Shown here piece by piece: positions 17,581 through 26,251 of a DNA stretch of 64,000 nt. Location: positions 3,038,001 through 3,102,000 of the forward strand of contig NZ_CP094656.1 of assembly GCF_030643805.1 (NCBI RefSeq), read 5' to 3'. The stretch comes from Alkalihalobacillus sp. AL-G (GTDB lineage: Bacteria > Bacillota > Bacilli > Bacillales > Fictibacillaceae). The position numbers and the translations under genes are program-made. Under the pieces are notes generated by a model that did no database searches, was not told where the DNA came from, and saw only the letters and a list, made by a program, of their open reading frames with translations. The number at the start of each line of letters is the position of its first letter. Position 1 is the first letter of the stretch.

Positions 17581-18369
17581 TCAATGATAGATGTACTGAT
17601 CCAAATGGGATAGATAATCCACCCAATAATCAGCCTGTTCAATTTGACCGCGATCCATGTGCCAGAAAACAGAATCAATCGTCTGGGCAACAATGTACCA
17701 ATGCATTCGAACTTGAAGAGGCTTTGTCAATTGAATTCCATAGGAGTGGAGCCATTGTTCCCATTCATGATTCGGGATATACCAGTATAGCAGCATCGCA
17801 AGATCAAGAGCGGGATCTGCAATGACAGCCCCATCCCAATCAATCAAAAACAAGTGTTCTTCATCATTCAAAAGCCAATTGTTATGGTTTACATCACCAT
17901 GACAGACAACATAATTATCGGTATGAACGTTTTGGACATTTGTATTTAAAAAGTGCAAAAATGGTTGTATTTCATTTCGGAACTTATCGTTCTTATCTAG
18001 TTTATCTTCAAGTTTAGTTACAACTTCAGCAGGTGTCACCGGATGTTTGCCCAACCGATGCATCATTGAAACGAGCTCCTGTGAACGGTGGATTTTGGAT
18101 AGTAATTTGGCAACCAAATCCCTACTCATTTCGGCAGCCTTCAATTCACGGCCATCCAACCAGTGTTGTGCGGTGATCACATCGCCATTTTCCAAGCGTT
18201 TTGTCCATAGGAGTTTTGGGACTATGCCCTCTGCCGATAAAACAGCAAGGAAAGGTGAAGAATTCCGTTTAAGGAAAATCTTTTCTTCTCCAAATTGAGC
18301 GATATACGCTTCACCGGTTGCGCCGCCTGCAGGCTTGACCTGCCAGCCGCTTCCAAGAATATGTTTCAA
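17581..18369 (-). CDS. ytmP: Aminoglycoside phosphotransferase/choline kinase-like protein YtmP
   Basis: A kinase-fold protein of the APH/ChoK superfamily. The catalytic loop VCHGDVNHNNWLL and the metal-binding LIDWDGA motif (HxDxxxxN and DWD) are intact, so it is probably an active small-molecule kinase. The substrate is unknown. TTG 18369 is preferred: GAAGGTGA ends six bases before it and it gives the usual N-terminus before the conserved LGSGWQV. ATG 18393 is an alternative. Placement beside the trmB/ytzH cluster matches B. subtilis. Confidence 0.75.
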   Translation of the reverse strand: MKHILGSGWQVKPAGGATGEAYIAQFGEEKIFLKRNSSPFLAVLSAEGIVPKLLWTKRLENGDVITAQHWLDGRELKAAEMSRDLVAKLLSKIHRSQELVSMMHRLGKHPVTPAEVVTKLEDKLDKNDKFRNEIQPFLHFLNTNVQNVHTDNYVVCHGDVNHNNWLLNDEEHLFLIDWDGAVIADPALDLAMLLYWYIPNHEWEQWLHSYGIQLTKPLQVRMHWYIVAQTIDSVFWHMDRGQIEQADYWVDYLSHLDQYIYH

Positions 18370-18593
18370 TGTGTTCACCTTCGTTTTCGTCATTCTACCT
18401 GTAAAGGGAGGTACAAAAAGAATCAAATGCTGACAAATGTTAATCTGTCTGAACTTATTGCCCCACACTTATAGTATCGACATGATGTAATAAATGCTAA
18501 GATGTTTTAGAAAAACAGTACAGATACAATATTTTAACACAGAACCCGATAAATTCGTAGCATAACTCTACGATTATTCAAAATAGGAAAACC

Positions 18594-19529
18594 CTAGATG
18601 ATAATTGATCGACTTTGTTTAACCTCAATGTTGACAGGACTTTGACCAATGACCTCTCCATCGGCATGCACAGTGACCGGCCCCATTGTTGATAGTTCAA
18701 TTTCTTTTCCGGTAAACATCTCAACTTCCTTCAGCTTTGTATGTATTCCGAAAAACACGGTCCCAAATAAGAAAAACAACTTCGAACGGGACAAATTATG
18801 TACAATACAAATATTCAGTATCCCATCATTAGGCTTCGCACCGGGGCTGATTTTCATCCCTCCACCGAAGTGCTCAATATTCGTAGTTGTTGCAAACCAT
18901 ACCTCTTCAAATCGGTATTCTCGTCCATCGATTGTAAGGTCCAGGTGAAACGGCTTGTAGGTCATCGCAACTTTTAGAAGCATATAAACATAGGCAAGAG
19001 TGCCGAGTCCGAATTTGTTGAATAATCCTTTCGACTTTGATTGATTCGTTTGCTTTGTCACTTCTCCATCAAAGCCTACACCTAGAGAACTGGCGAAATA
19101 GCCAGGCTTATGCTTGCGTTTTTCAAGTCGGTACTCGCCAAGGTCATAACGCTTTACGCGAATAGGACGATAGGACAATATTCGATTTAACGCTTTTATT
19201 GGCGATTTCGGGATATGATATCCTCTTGCAAAGTCATTTCCAGAGCCTGCTGATATGAACCCTACAGGTACTCGATCATGGTGAACGAGACCGTTGATCA
19301 CTTCATGGACGGTACCATCTCCTCCGATTGCAATGATCCCTTTCAAATGGTCCTGATGCATGTGTGCCATTTGCTTCGCAAGATCTTCTGCATGACCAGG
19401 TCGTTCCGTCAGGAAACTTCGAAAATGAACGTTTTTCCGTTGCAGTTCACGCTTAATCTTTTTCCAAACCTTTGTCCCCCGGCCATTCCCCGCACAAGGA
19501 TTGATGATGAAAATCAGAAGTTTCTTCAT
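18594..19529 (-). CDS. ytlR: Diacylglycerol kinase-family lipid kinase YtlR
   Basis: A 311-residue kinase of the DAGK catalytic (LCB5/YegS) fold. The nucleotide-binding motifs are present: NPCAGNGRG near the start, GGDGTVHEVINGL and SGNDFARG. Such proteins phosphorylate diacylglycerol or related lipids; the exact lipid is not known for YtlR. It is not the essential DgkB, which lies elsewhere in Bacillus. A GGCCACTC-flanked GAGAG site precedes the ATG. Confidence 0.85.
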   Translation of the reverse strand: MKKLLIFIINPCAGNGRGTKVWKKIKRELQRKNVHFRSFLTERPGHAEDLAKQMAHMHQDHLKGIIAIGGDGTVHEVINGLVHHDRVPVGFISAGSGNDFARGYHIPKSPIKALNRILSYRPIRVKRYDLGEYRLEKRKHKPGYFASSLGVGFDGEVTKQTNQSKSKGLFNKFGLGTLAYVYMLLKVAMTYKPFHLDLTIDGREYRFEEVWFATTTNIEHFGGGMKISPGAKPNDGILNICIVHNLSRSKLFFLFGTVFFGIHTKLKEVEMFTGKEIELSTMGPVTVHADGEVIGQSPVNIEVKQSRSIII

Positions 19530-19691
19530 TTTTGTCGGCCACTCTCTTTTCGGTAATCTTTAACCTTTTTCAACAAAATGCACCGTATTTCCTCTATTAC
19601 TGTATTGAATTTTTATCCTGGAAAACAACTGTCTGATTCAGGCCACATTTCATTGTTGTTTCGTAAAAAATGGCGAATTGACACCAGTGCA

Positions 19692-20606
19692 TTAATCCGA
19701 CGGTGATGAAAACCACTGCTCTGAATCTGAATCCCACTCAGGACGATGGTACGCTGTAACGATACAATGGTCGAGCATTGCTTTCGCTGCTTTTAGCTGA
19801 GTGAATTTTATCGGGCTAGGCTGTCGTTTAAGCCTCGAATGCCATTCCTCGAATGTCCGTCGATCAACGATTTTTATGTACGATGGGACTGAATCGTTGT
19901 CTACAAAGCCCTTTTTTGCAACAAGTGTATAATTGATCTTCATGTTTAATTGATCGTGATCGATAACCGTATCTATAAAATAGTTCATTCTTTGGATTGC
20001 TGGTACAGGACTAATCAATTGATTTGTATGCTTAGAGCCCTCCACCCTCCAAAAACGTTCGTTCAACCCTGAAACGATACTGTCTCTTTCAAGATCAAGA
20101 AAAACGAGACAGTGAATGGAGTCAGGACCGATTAAGATAACTTCAAGTTGTGTGGCTGCTTGTTTTAATTGAACGACCGGTTTATACAAAACAAGGTAGT
20201 TATCGGGCAGCTCCGTTAATAGGAACTTCAAATAAGGGTCGGATTGGTTACTCTGTGTCAGAGGTGACTTTTCTCGCAATGTTGAACTCGCCCATTTTAA
20301 TTGAAATTGATAGAGTTCTCTTTTATACTTTTCTTTTAGTTCTTCAAAATCAGGAAGGCTGTCCATATCATGAATATCCTCGATAAACGGTTTCGACTCG
20401 CCAACCTTTTTTTGCCACCACTTTTTCTCTTTCACAGTTTCCTCAGGTTCATTTTGAACTGAAGCTTCATCAGCTCTTCGGTTTTGCCAATTTGTTTTGA
20501 CCCGTTTCCAGCGATCTCTTTTTAACCGTATGTATTGGCCCGTATAACGAAAGACATCGGACTCATATCTCGATACACAGTCCTCTAATTTAAGTAGTTG
20601 TGCCAT
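19692..20606 (-). CDS. ytlQ: YtlQ-like protein of unknown function
   Basis: A 304-residue soluble protein without recognised catalytic residues. The N-terminal 100 residues are highly charged and helical, and the middle (about residues 140-210) resembles an alpha/beta domain. ATG 20606 has GGAGG five bases upstream. It lies between thpR (ytlP) and ytlR in the same order as B. subtilis YtlQ, which is the main reason for the name. Confidence 0.65.
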   Translation of the reverse strand: MAQLLKLEDCVSRYESDVFRYTGQYIRLKRDRWKRVKTNWQNRRADEASVQNEPEETVKEKKWWQKKVGESKPFIEDIHDMDSLPDFEELKEKYKRELYQFQLKWASSTLREKSPLTQSNQSDPYLKFLLTELPDNYLVLYKPVVQLKQAATQLEVILIGPDSIHCLVFLDLERDSIVSGLNERFWRVEGSKHTNQLISPVPAIQRMNYFIDTVIDHDQLNMKINYTLVAKKGFVDNDSVPSYIKIVDRRTFEEWHSRLKRQPSPIKFTQLKAAKAMLDHCIVTAYHRPEWDSDSEQWFSSPSD

Positions 20607-20779
20607 AGTTTCCTCCAATCTTGAAACAAGCCAAAAAAATAATAGTTAGCTAGTCATTTAATCCTGCAATCCGATAAAACTTCCTGGTCGGTTACGTAAA
20701 ATGATTTGAACACAGGTCTCTATGACATAAATTCCTTATCAAAGAAGAACTTGAATACCGATTCGTAAATGAACCGCCA

Positions 20780-21352
20780 TTAGTGTTCTTCCTGATCTAG
20801 TCTGAATCGGTGCCATGGAACGTACATCGGTTGCTGCTGTGGATGAATCTCATAAAGGATTATTTCATCCACCTTCCAGTCGAGTGATTCAAGGTAATCA
20901 GGAGTTGGTAATTCTTTTAGCGATACAGATTGTCCTGCTGCCCCATTCCACCGTTTCCCGATTGTAATATGTGGTCGATACGATCTGTTTTCAATACGAA
21001 AGCCTGCAGTACTGCACGCTGCCTCTACATCCCCTTGAAGCGATGAAAGCGGCTCAGATGGATTTACACCAAGCCAAAAAACACTCGGGGTCAACGGATT
21101 TCCGAAAACACCTATATCATTCAGCACTAGATGAAAAGGGTTATGAAACAGCATCTTTTTCTCGAGTTCAGCTTTCAGTCCATTCAATTGATTTTCTGAT
21201 GAATCGCCTAGGAAAGAAAGTGTAATATGGTAGTCCCTTGTCCCCGTCCACTTTTTCAGGGGAAGAACCGATTTTGCTTGTGTAGAGAATGCGGCGATTT
21301 GCTGTTGGATCCGTTCTGGTAATGGTACTGCCAAAAATGTATGTCGTCCCAT
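20780..21352 (-). CDS. thpR: RNA 2',3'-cyclic phosphodiesterase ThpR (YtlP)
   Basis: A 190-residue 2H phosphoesterase. The two HxT catalytic motifs are HITL and HITI, spaced about 80 residues apart. Such enzymes open RNA 2',3'-cyclic phosphates and were once called 2'-5' RNA ligases. ATG 21352 follows GGAGG. It is divergent from ytkP, about 175 bp apart, and upstream of ytlQ on the same strand. Confidence 0.9.
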   Translation of the reverse strand: MGRHTFLAVPLPERIQQQIAAFSTQAKSVLPLKKWTGTRDYHITLSFLGDSSENQLNGLKAELEKKMLFHNPFHLVLNDIGVFGNPLTPSVFWLGVNPSEPLSSLQGDVEAACSTAGFRIENRSYRPHITIGKRWNGAAGQSVSLKELPTPDYLESLDWKVDEIILYEIHPQQQPMYVPWHRFRLDQEEH

Positions 21353-21527
21353 CGCAACCTCCATACTTAGTTTGTTCTTAGTTTACCAAAAAGAGCGAAT
21401 GTCTTGTACGCTTTCTACTAATAATGTAAAAAGATATATGACTAAGACGGGAAAATAGAGAGGAATACTAGGATTTGATATACTTAGAACGATGATTTAA
21501 GATACCGAATTTAAGGAAGTGTATAAA

Positions 21528-22466
21528 GTGAAAGTCGTTAATAACATAGCTGAACTAATTGGAGATACACCATTTGTAAAATTGAATCGTTTACCAGATC
21601 CGGACGGCGCTGATGTATATTTGAAGCTAGAGTCTTTTAATCCGAGTGGAAGCATTAAAGACCGTGCAGCGTTCAATATGCTGACGGAGGCAGAAAAACA
21701 AGGAAGATTAAAGGCGGGCTCGACGATTATCGAACCGACATCCGGCAACACAGGAATCGGATTGGCGATGAATGCAGCAGCCAAAGGGTACAAAGCGATG
21801 ATCGTCATGCCGGATACGATGACAAAGGAACGGATTAATCTTTTAAAAGCATATGGAGCCGAAGTCGTATTGACTCCAGGAGATGAAAAGATGCCCGGTG
21901 CGATCGCAAAGGCAAAGGAGCTCGTCAACGAGATCCCGAACAGCTTTATGCCCATGCAGTTCGAAAACCCAGCGAATCCTGATGCCCATCGGAATACGAC
22001 AGCAATCGAGATCTTGGAAGCAGCAAAAGAAATCGGTAAGAATTTTAAAATGTTTGTCTCACCAGCGGGTACGGGTGGCACGATCACCGGAACTGGAGAA
22101 ACGTTGAAAAAACATATGCCAAAACTTCATATCAAGGTAGTTGAACCACAAGGATCCCCTGTATTGTCCGGTGGAAAGCCTGGTAAGCATAAACTCGTCG
22201 GTACAAGCCCAGGGTTCATCCCGTCGATTCTCAACCAAGATGTGTATGATGAAATCCAACAAATTACCGATGTGGAAGCATACGATACAACACACAAGCT
22301 TGCACGAGAAGAAGGAATCCTTGTCGGACCATCCTCTGGTGCAGCAGTGTACGCTGCAATACAAGCGGCAAAAGATCTGACACCTGATGATGTGGTCATC
22401 TCAATGACGTGTGATTCAGGAGAACGCTACCTTTCAAGCGACCTGTTTGATTTTGAAGTAAAATAG
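21528..22466 (+). CDS. ytkP: Cysteine synthase family protein YtkP (PLP-dependent)
   Basis: A 312-residue O-acetylserine (thiol)lyase-fold protein. The PLP lysine is in NPSGSIKDRAA, the substrate loop in PTSGNTGIGL and the phosphate-binding segment in PAGTGGTITG. It probably makes cysteine or a related beta-substituted alanine; CysK is expected elsewhere in the genome, so this may be a specialised paralogue. GTG 21528 is favoured because AAGGA lies nine bases ahead; GTG 21519 is too close to the same site. A terminator follows directly. Confidence 0.85.
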   Translation: MKVVNNIAELIGDTPFVKLNRLPDPDGADVYLKLESFNPSGSIKDRAAFNMLTEAEKQGRLKAGSTIIEPTSGNTGIGLAMNAAAKGYKAMIVMPDTMTKERINLLKAYGAEVVLTPGDEKMPGAIAKAKELVNEIPNSFMPMQFENPANPDAHRNTTAIEILEAAKEIGKNFKMFVSPAGTGGTITGTGETLKKHMPKLHIKVVEPQGSPVLSGGKPGKHKLVGTSPGFIPSILNQDVYDEIQQITDVEAYDTTHKLAREEGILVGPSSGAAVYAAIQAAKDLTPDDVVISMTCDSGERYLSSDLFDFEVK

Positions 22467-22477
22467 AGTGACTGCTA

Positions 22478-22507
22478 AACCTCCTGGAATGGGAGGTTTT
22501 TTCTTTT
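22478..22507 (+). terminator. Terminator of ytkP
   Basis: AACCTCC / GGGAGGTT stem followed by a TTTTTTCTTTTTTT tract, 12 bp after the stop. Confidence 0.9.
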
Positions 22508-22510
22508 TTT

Positions 22511-22624
22511 CACGTAAAGAAGTATAATAATACTTTCTTTAGTACAAGTGCAAGGGCCTTTAGGTCATCCTTTAGGGCTAAGGTTCAGCCTGCGCCGAGG
22601 CTTGGCTTTACCAAGTTTTCTTTG
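22511..22624 (-). repeat. R1 intergenic repeat, inverted copy
   Basis: Read on the minus strand it starts AAAGAAAACTTGGTAAAGCC, continues AAGCCTCGGCG and ends ATACTTCTTTACGTG, i.e. the R1 family ends in reverse orientation. It directly precedes the ECF sigma gene. Confidence 0.6.
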
Positions 22625-22632
22625 AAAAGAAT

Positions 22633-22659
22633 TGTAAGAAAGTGATACATAATTGCGAC
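22633..22659 (+). promoter_or_regulatory. Possible ECF-type promoter of the sigma/anti-sigma pair
   Basis: TGTAAG (22633-22638) and CGAC (22656-22659) are 17 bases apart, resembling the TGAAAC-N16-CGTA/C pattern used by SigX/SigW-type factors. The location, 27 bp before the sigma start, would allow autoregulation. Weak by-eye match. Confidence 0.35.
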
Positions 22660-22685
22660 TACCTATTAGAGGGGGGATCACTGGA

Positions 22686-23204
22686 ATGGATACGGAGAGG
22701 TCTAAGTTACTCAATCAATGCTTAGAAAATTATTACGATGACATATTGAACTTCATGTATTTAAGGCTGAACAACCACCAAGATGCAGAGGATATGACGC
22801 AAACCGTTTTTCTGCAAATAATGAAGGCAATTGAAAACTATCGAGGTGAATCCTCATTGCGGACATGGGTATTCCAAATTGCCCGAAACACCTTGGTTAA
22901 TGAATATCGGCAAAAAAGCTCACTCAAGCGCTTATTTGATCGACTGAAACAACATGTACGCTTTCAAAGTAATGAACCATCCCCTCATAAAAATATTGAA
23001 CTTTTCTCGTTACTGGACTCGCTCAACGAACGGGACTGCGAGTTGATTATTTTAAAACACTATTTCGGTTTCACTTATGGAGAGATATCGAAAATAACCG
23101 GATTAACCTCAAGCAATATCGGTGTAAGGCTAGCTCGGGCAATCCAACTTTTAAATCGTGATCAAAATGATGGAGGTGATCATATTGAACAAAAAAGCCG
23201 ATAA
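22686..23204 (+). CDS. ECF-family RNA polymerase sigma factor
   Basis: A 172-residue group 4 sigma factor. Region 2 is seen in DAEDMTQTVFLQIMKAIENY with the following RGESSLRTWVFQIARNTL, and region 4 helix-turn-helix in FTYGEISKITGLTSSNIGVR. There is no region 1 or 3. ATG 22686 follows a GGGGGG site. The 3' end overlaps the next gene by 20 bp, the usual arrangement for a sigma factor and its anti-sigma partner. The inducing signal is unknown. Confidence 0.9.
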   Translation: MDTERSKLLNQCLENYYDDILNFMYLRLNNHQDAEDMTQTVFLQIMKAIENYRGESSLRTWVFQIARNTLVNEYRQKSSLKRLFDRLKQHVRFQSNEPSPHKNIELFSLLDSLNERDCELIILKHYFGFTYGEISKITGLTSSNIGVRLARAIQLLNRDQNDGGDHIEQKSR

Positions 23205-24621
23205 CCTCTTTGATGATTTTCAACCGTTGAAACGCAATGAAAAAGCATATAATCGATTGGAGCGGAAACTGAATAACCGGTCGAACTCCTTTTTTATAAA
23301 GCAGCCGATTATGAAGTTCAGTGCAGCAATCATCGTTTTGTTCGTTTTCATAGGATCTGTAACGATATTCTTTTCCGGTTTATCTTTCTCTCCTTTTACA
23401 TCATCAAGTCCTGAGGATACCGAAATGGCTAAGGTTACCAAACGACATTATATATTTTCCGATGAAAGTGAACATTGGACGGCAAAGGTGATTTCGAACT
23501 CGATTCAATTGGTTTCTGAACAAAATAATACAGTCCAACTCGAAGGATCAAGTGAATCCAACCTTCATTTAACCTTTAAGGGTAAGGATGTAAAATCCAT
23601 TTCTGGCTTTAGTTATAAGATTGAAGGACCCGGGTTTAGTTCTGAATTAAATGAATCTAATCCTTTTTATAACGGCAATACTCTTACTTCCCACCTTACG
23701 AATGATATTATTTATAAAAATGAGTCCATTAAGGTGAAAGTAACATGGAATGGAAACCAAGAATCACTCACATTAACTTATGACGATTCTTCATCCTCAG
23801 AATCCCAATACAAGAGAGCGTTGAACCTTTCGCCAGTAACAATGAAAACGTACGAGGAATCCTTTGCCAAATGGGATACCAATGGGTTTGTTGGAGATGA
23901 GGGGTTCCAAATCAGCACTGTTTCCTGGGATGAGAAGATGATCCTTTTCGATCACTTTGAACCGAGTCTGTTGGCAAAAGGCGGCAGCCTTACACAATCT
24001 GTTATTTTCACGTTTCCAGATCAAGAGCTTTTTCCGTATAAACTCCGAATCAAAGCCAAACATTCGGATGGACATGAAATGATGATTTGGAAAGGGGATG
24101 TTTCCACACAATACGCCAAACAATATAACGATCGTTTAGCGGTCCCGGCCGTCGTCAAGTTTGGTAAGGAAGGAAAATGGAAGCTAACGGCTTTTTATGA
24201 GGATGAGAAGCTTGGTACGGTTTCAATTGATGTACGGAAACAAAACGACCCTCCTGAATACAACATGTTGTTCCAAGACGATAATGTTTGGGGATACAAT
24301 TTCGGAATACGTTCCTTAATTGAAAAAAGTAGCGTAACACCGAATGCCCCCGTCTTGGTCACTGGGAAAAACCATATGCAAAAGGTGGCGTGGTTGTTCA
24401 GAAATATTTCTGATGGTCCTGTCATCATTATTGGACAACACGAATCCGGAATAGAACACTTTGTCAGCACCTTTGATTCCTTGATGGCTGGCATACACGG
24501 TGCAGATTTCCACCATATTGATGGTCCGCGATTTGAAAAAGAAGGGACTTGGAATGTCAAAGCATTCGCAGATGGAGAGTACCTCGGCAAGATCACCTTC
24601 TTGGTAAGACATACCGAATAA
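23185..24621 (+). CDS. Probable membrane anti-sigma factor with large extracytoplasmic region
   Basis: A 478-residue protein started at TTG 23185 (GGAGGTGA five bases ahead). About 40 residues are cytoplasmic, followed by one membrane helix (about residues 43-62) and roughly 410 residues outside the membrane. The outer part contains two similar beta-rich modules, each ending in a matching segment: KEGKWKLTAFYEDEKLG at about 328-344 and KEGTWNVKAFADGEYLG at about 453-469. This resembles the DUF4871-type modules found in Bacillus anti-sigma-linked proteins. No zinc-binding anti-sigma signature is present in the short cytoplasmic part. Role as anti-sigma is inferred from the overlap with the sigma gene. 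Confidence 0.7.
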   Translation: MNKKADNLFDDFQPLKRNEKAYNRLERKLNNRSNSFFIKQPIMKFSAAIIVLFVFIGSVTIFFSGLSFSPFTSSSPEDTEMAKVTKRHYIFSDESEHWTAKVISNSIQLVSEQNNTVQLEGSSESNLHLTFKGKDVKSISGFSYKIEGPGFSSELNESNPFYNGNTLTSHLTNDIIYKNESIKVKVTWNGNQESLTLTYDDSSSSESQYKRALNLSPVTMKTYEESFAKWDTNGFVGDEGFQISTVSWDEKMILFDHFEPSLLAKGGSLTQSVIFTFPDQELFPYKLRIKAKHSDGHEMMIWKGDVSTQYAKQYNDRLAVPAVVKFGKEGKWKLTAFYEDEKLGTVSIDVRKQNDPPEYNMLFQDDNVWGYNFGIRSLIEKSSVTPNAPVLVTGKNHMQKVAWLFRNISDGPVIIIGQHESGIEHFVSTFDSLMAGIHGADFHHIDGPRFEKEGTWNVKAFADGEYLGKITFLVRHTE

Positions 24622-24626
24622 AGTAA

Positions 24627-24660
24627 AAAACAGGGTGACCCGGGCGTCATCCTGTTTTTA
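24627..24660. terminator. Bidirectional terminator, anti-sigma / MFS
   Basis: AAAACAGGGTGACC / GTCATCCTGTTTTT, in the convergent gap and overlapping the last codons of the MFS gene. Confidence 0.85.
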
Positions 24661-25822
24661 TTGTGCTAGCTTTATTTAAAAAGTAGAAATTTATGATTAG
24701 AAGAATCAATCCTACAAACGTCATGGTCCCGAAGAACAGGTACATAGCAAATAGCGAAAACGCTTCGTAAATCATTCCTCCGAAAAATGTACAGAACCAG
24801 CTTCCAAGTCCATTTCCAACTGAGCTGTATAAGGCAACAGCGGTCACCTTAATATCTTTCGGTGCAATCTCGCGAACATATTGAAGTGCAGCAGGGATAA
24901 AGAGTCCGATTGAAAGTCCTTGTGCAATCGTTGTGGCATATACAACAGCCAAGGAAGGTTCAGTAAAATAGAATAACCAACGAAGTGCCGATATCAATGT
25001 TGCAGTTATAAGAATTTTTTCGATACCCGCCTTCCGGATCCAATTCCCTGAAAACTTCATAAAAGGTGCTTCACTACCGGTTGCAAGCAAAAAGGCGATC
25101 CCCACACCAATAAGTGTCCCCCCTAGCTCCTGAATGTAAAGCCCAAAATAAAAATTGTTCGAAAGGATCGGTCCGAACACGGAAAATGTCGTGAACAAGA
25201 ACAAAACAAACTTCGGCATCCGAAACAGCTTGGAAATTCCTGTTCTTAGATCGACTTGGATGGTGTTGTTTTCTTTTGGCATTGAAAGTACAAAGAGCAT
25301 ACATAAAATAAGTACACCAGCAAAGCAGTAAAAAATTATTTTTAATCCCGTTGTTTCAGCAAGAGTTCCCATTACAAAAACTGCCAATGCAAATCCCACC
25401 GCTCCCCACAAGCGGAAGTTACCGTAATCTTTTTTCGTCGCCGTAACATAATTCAATGTAATACTGTCTGATACTGGGATGATTGCACTTTGGAAAACTG
25501 CAAGTAAAATCGAGAATATGATAAATGCTATGTACGAATCAGAAAATGAATACGGAATTGCAAGTAATCCTGTTAGGCACAATGCTAAAAGCAGCACACC
25601 TCTAGGCTTCCTTGTATAATCACAAATTACTCCCCAAATCGGTTGGGCGATAATCATGACAACTGGACTGACAGACAAGATTGCTCCAATCTGTGTCCCA
25701 GATAAATGAATTTCCTGCTTTAAGTATACACTCAACAATGGATATAGCGTTCCCATTCCGAAAAAGAAGAACAAATAAAATAGACTGATATTTACAGAGG
25801 TCTTGTCTACGCTTCGATACAT
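24647..25822 (-). CDS. MFS transporter of the nucleoside/phenylpropionate permease-like group
   Basis: A 391-residue, 12-helix carrier with the MFS_1-like (PF12832-type) architecture: an N-terminal LFYLFFFFGMGTLYPLLSVY helix and the ICDYTRKPRG loop between helices 2 and 3. The substrate cannot be told. ATG 25822 (MYRSVDK) follows AGGAG; a longer in-frame ATG at 25894 lacks a site. The 430 bp upstream hold three small stem-loops and an R1 repeat. Confidence 0.8.
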   Translation of the reverse strand: MYRSVDKTSVNISLFYLFFFFGMGTLYPLLSVYLKQEIHLSGTQIGAILSVSPVVMIIAQPIWGVICDYTRKPRGVLLLALCLTGLLAIPYSFSDSYIAFIIFSILLAVFQSAIIPVSDSITLNYVTATKKDYGNFRLWGAVGFALAVFVMGTLAETTGLKIIFYCFAGVLILCMLFVLSMPKENNTIQVDLRTGISKLFRMPKFVLFLFTTFSVFGPILSNNFYFGLYIQELGGTLIGVGIAFLLATGSEAPFMKFSGNWIRKAGIEKILITATLISALRWLFYFTEPSLAVVYATTIAQGLSIGLFIPAALQYVREIAPKDIKVTAVALYSSVGNGLGSWFCTFFGGMIYEAFSLFAMYLFFGTMTFVGLILLIINFYFLNKASTIKTG

Positions 25823-25943
25823 ATGTGTGTGTCTCCTATCCCTCTTATACAATGATTCCATTGTCGATTGTACCCTACTTTCCAGAGTTTGCAAAAAGAT
25901 TGACTTCCGATTTTACTCTGGTCCTTTCTTTGGTTGTTCATGA

Positions 25944-26051
25944 GGAGCGTTTTCCCTTTTTCCCGCTCCAAACCATCCGTATGAACCCGCCATAGCGAGC
26001 GCTTCCCCTTTTTTCCTCGCTCAACTGTCTTCATAAACCTTCCATGAAGAC
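25944..26051 (-). repeat. Three consecutive stem-loops upstream of the MFS gene
   Basis: GGAGCG...CGCTCC (25944-25969), GAGCG...CGCTC (25997-26022) and GTCTTCAT...ATGAAGAC (26027-26051). The first two have pyrimidine-rich loops on the plus strand. They lie in the untranslated region upstream of the MFS start. No open frame is supported here. Confidence 0.5.
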
Positions 26052-26110
26052 ACTTTGTTCGATGTTTCGCCATTTTCTGTCCTCATAACGAGTGAGTTGG
26101 ACAAAGATAT

Positions 26111-26209
26111 AAAGAAAACTCGGCGATTGCCGAGCCTTCAGGCGAGAGCAGAGAGTAGTTGCGCTTATACTATAGAAAGCATTTTTATACTTTCTTAACG
26201 TGTAAAAAA
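26111..26209 (+). repeat. R1 intergenic repeat
   Basis: Starts AAAGAAAACTCGGCGATTGC-CGAGCC, has GTTGCGCTTATACTATAGAA in the middle, and ends TACTTTCTTAACGTGTAAAA. This is one of the best-preserved copies. Confidence 0.8.
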
Positions 26210-26236
26210 GACAGAATCCACAAAATGAGGATCCTG
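26204..26236 (-). terminator. Terminator of pepV
   Basis: On the minus strand CAGGATCC / GGATTCTG is followed by TCTTTTTT, 15 bp after the pepV stop; it abuts the end of the R1 repeat. Confidence 0.8.
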
Positions 26237-26251
26237 ACTTTAACTAAAACT

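Noticed and set aside
21497-22087. A 196-codon open frame on the minus strand across ytkP
   Set aside because: It lies entirely antisense to a well-supported PLP enzyme gene, has no ribosome site, and its composition is that of a shadow frame.
24195-24650. A 151-codon minus-strand frame across the anti-sigma gene
   Set aside because: It is antisense to a gene with clear modules and start signals and shows no recognisable protein family.
25807-26073. An 88-codon minus-strand frame ahead of the MFS gene
   Set aside because: It overlaps the MFS start in another frame, contains the stem-loop array, is highly basic and has no good ribosome site.
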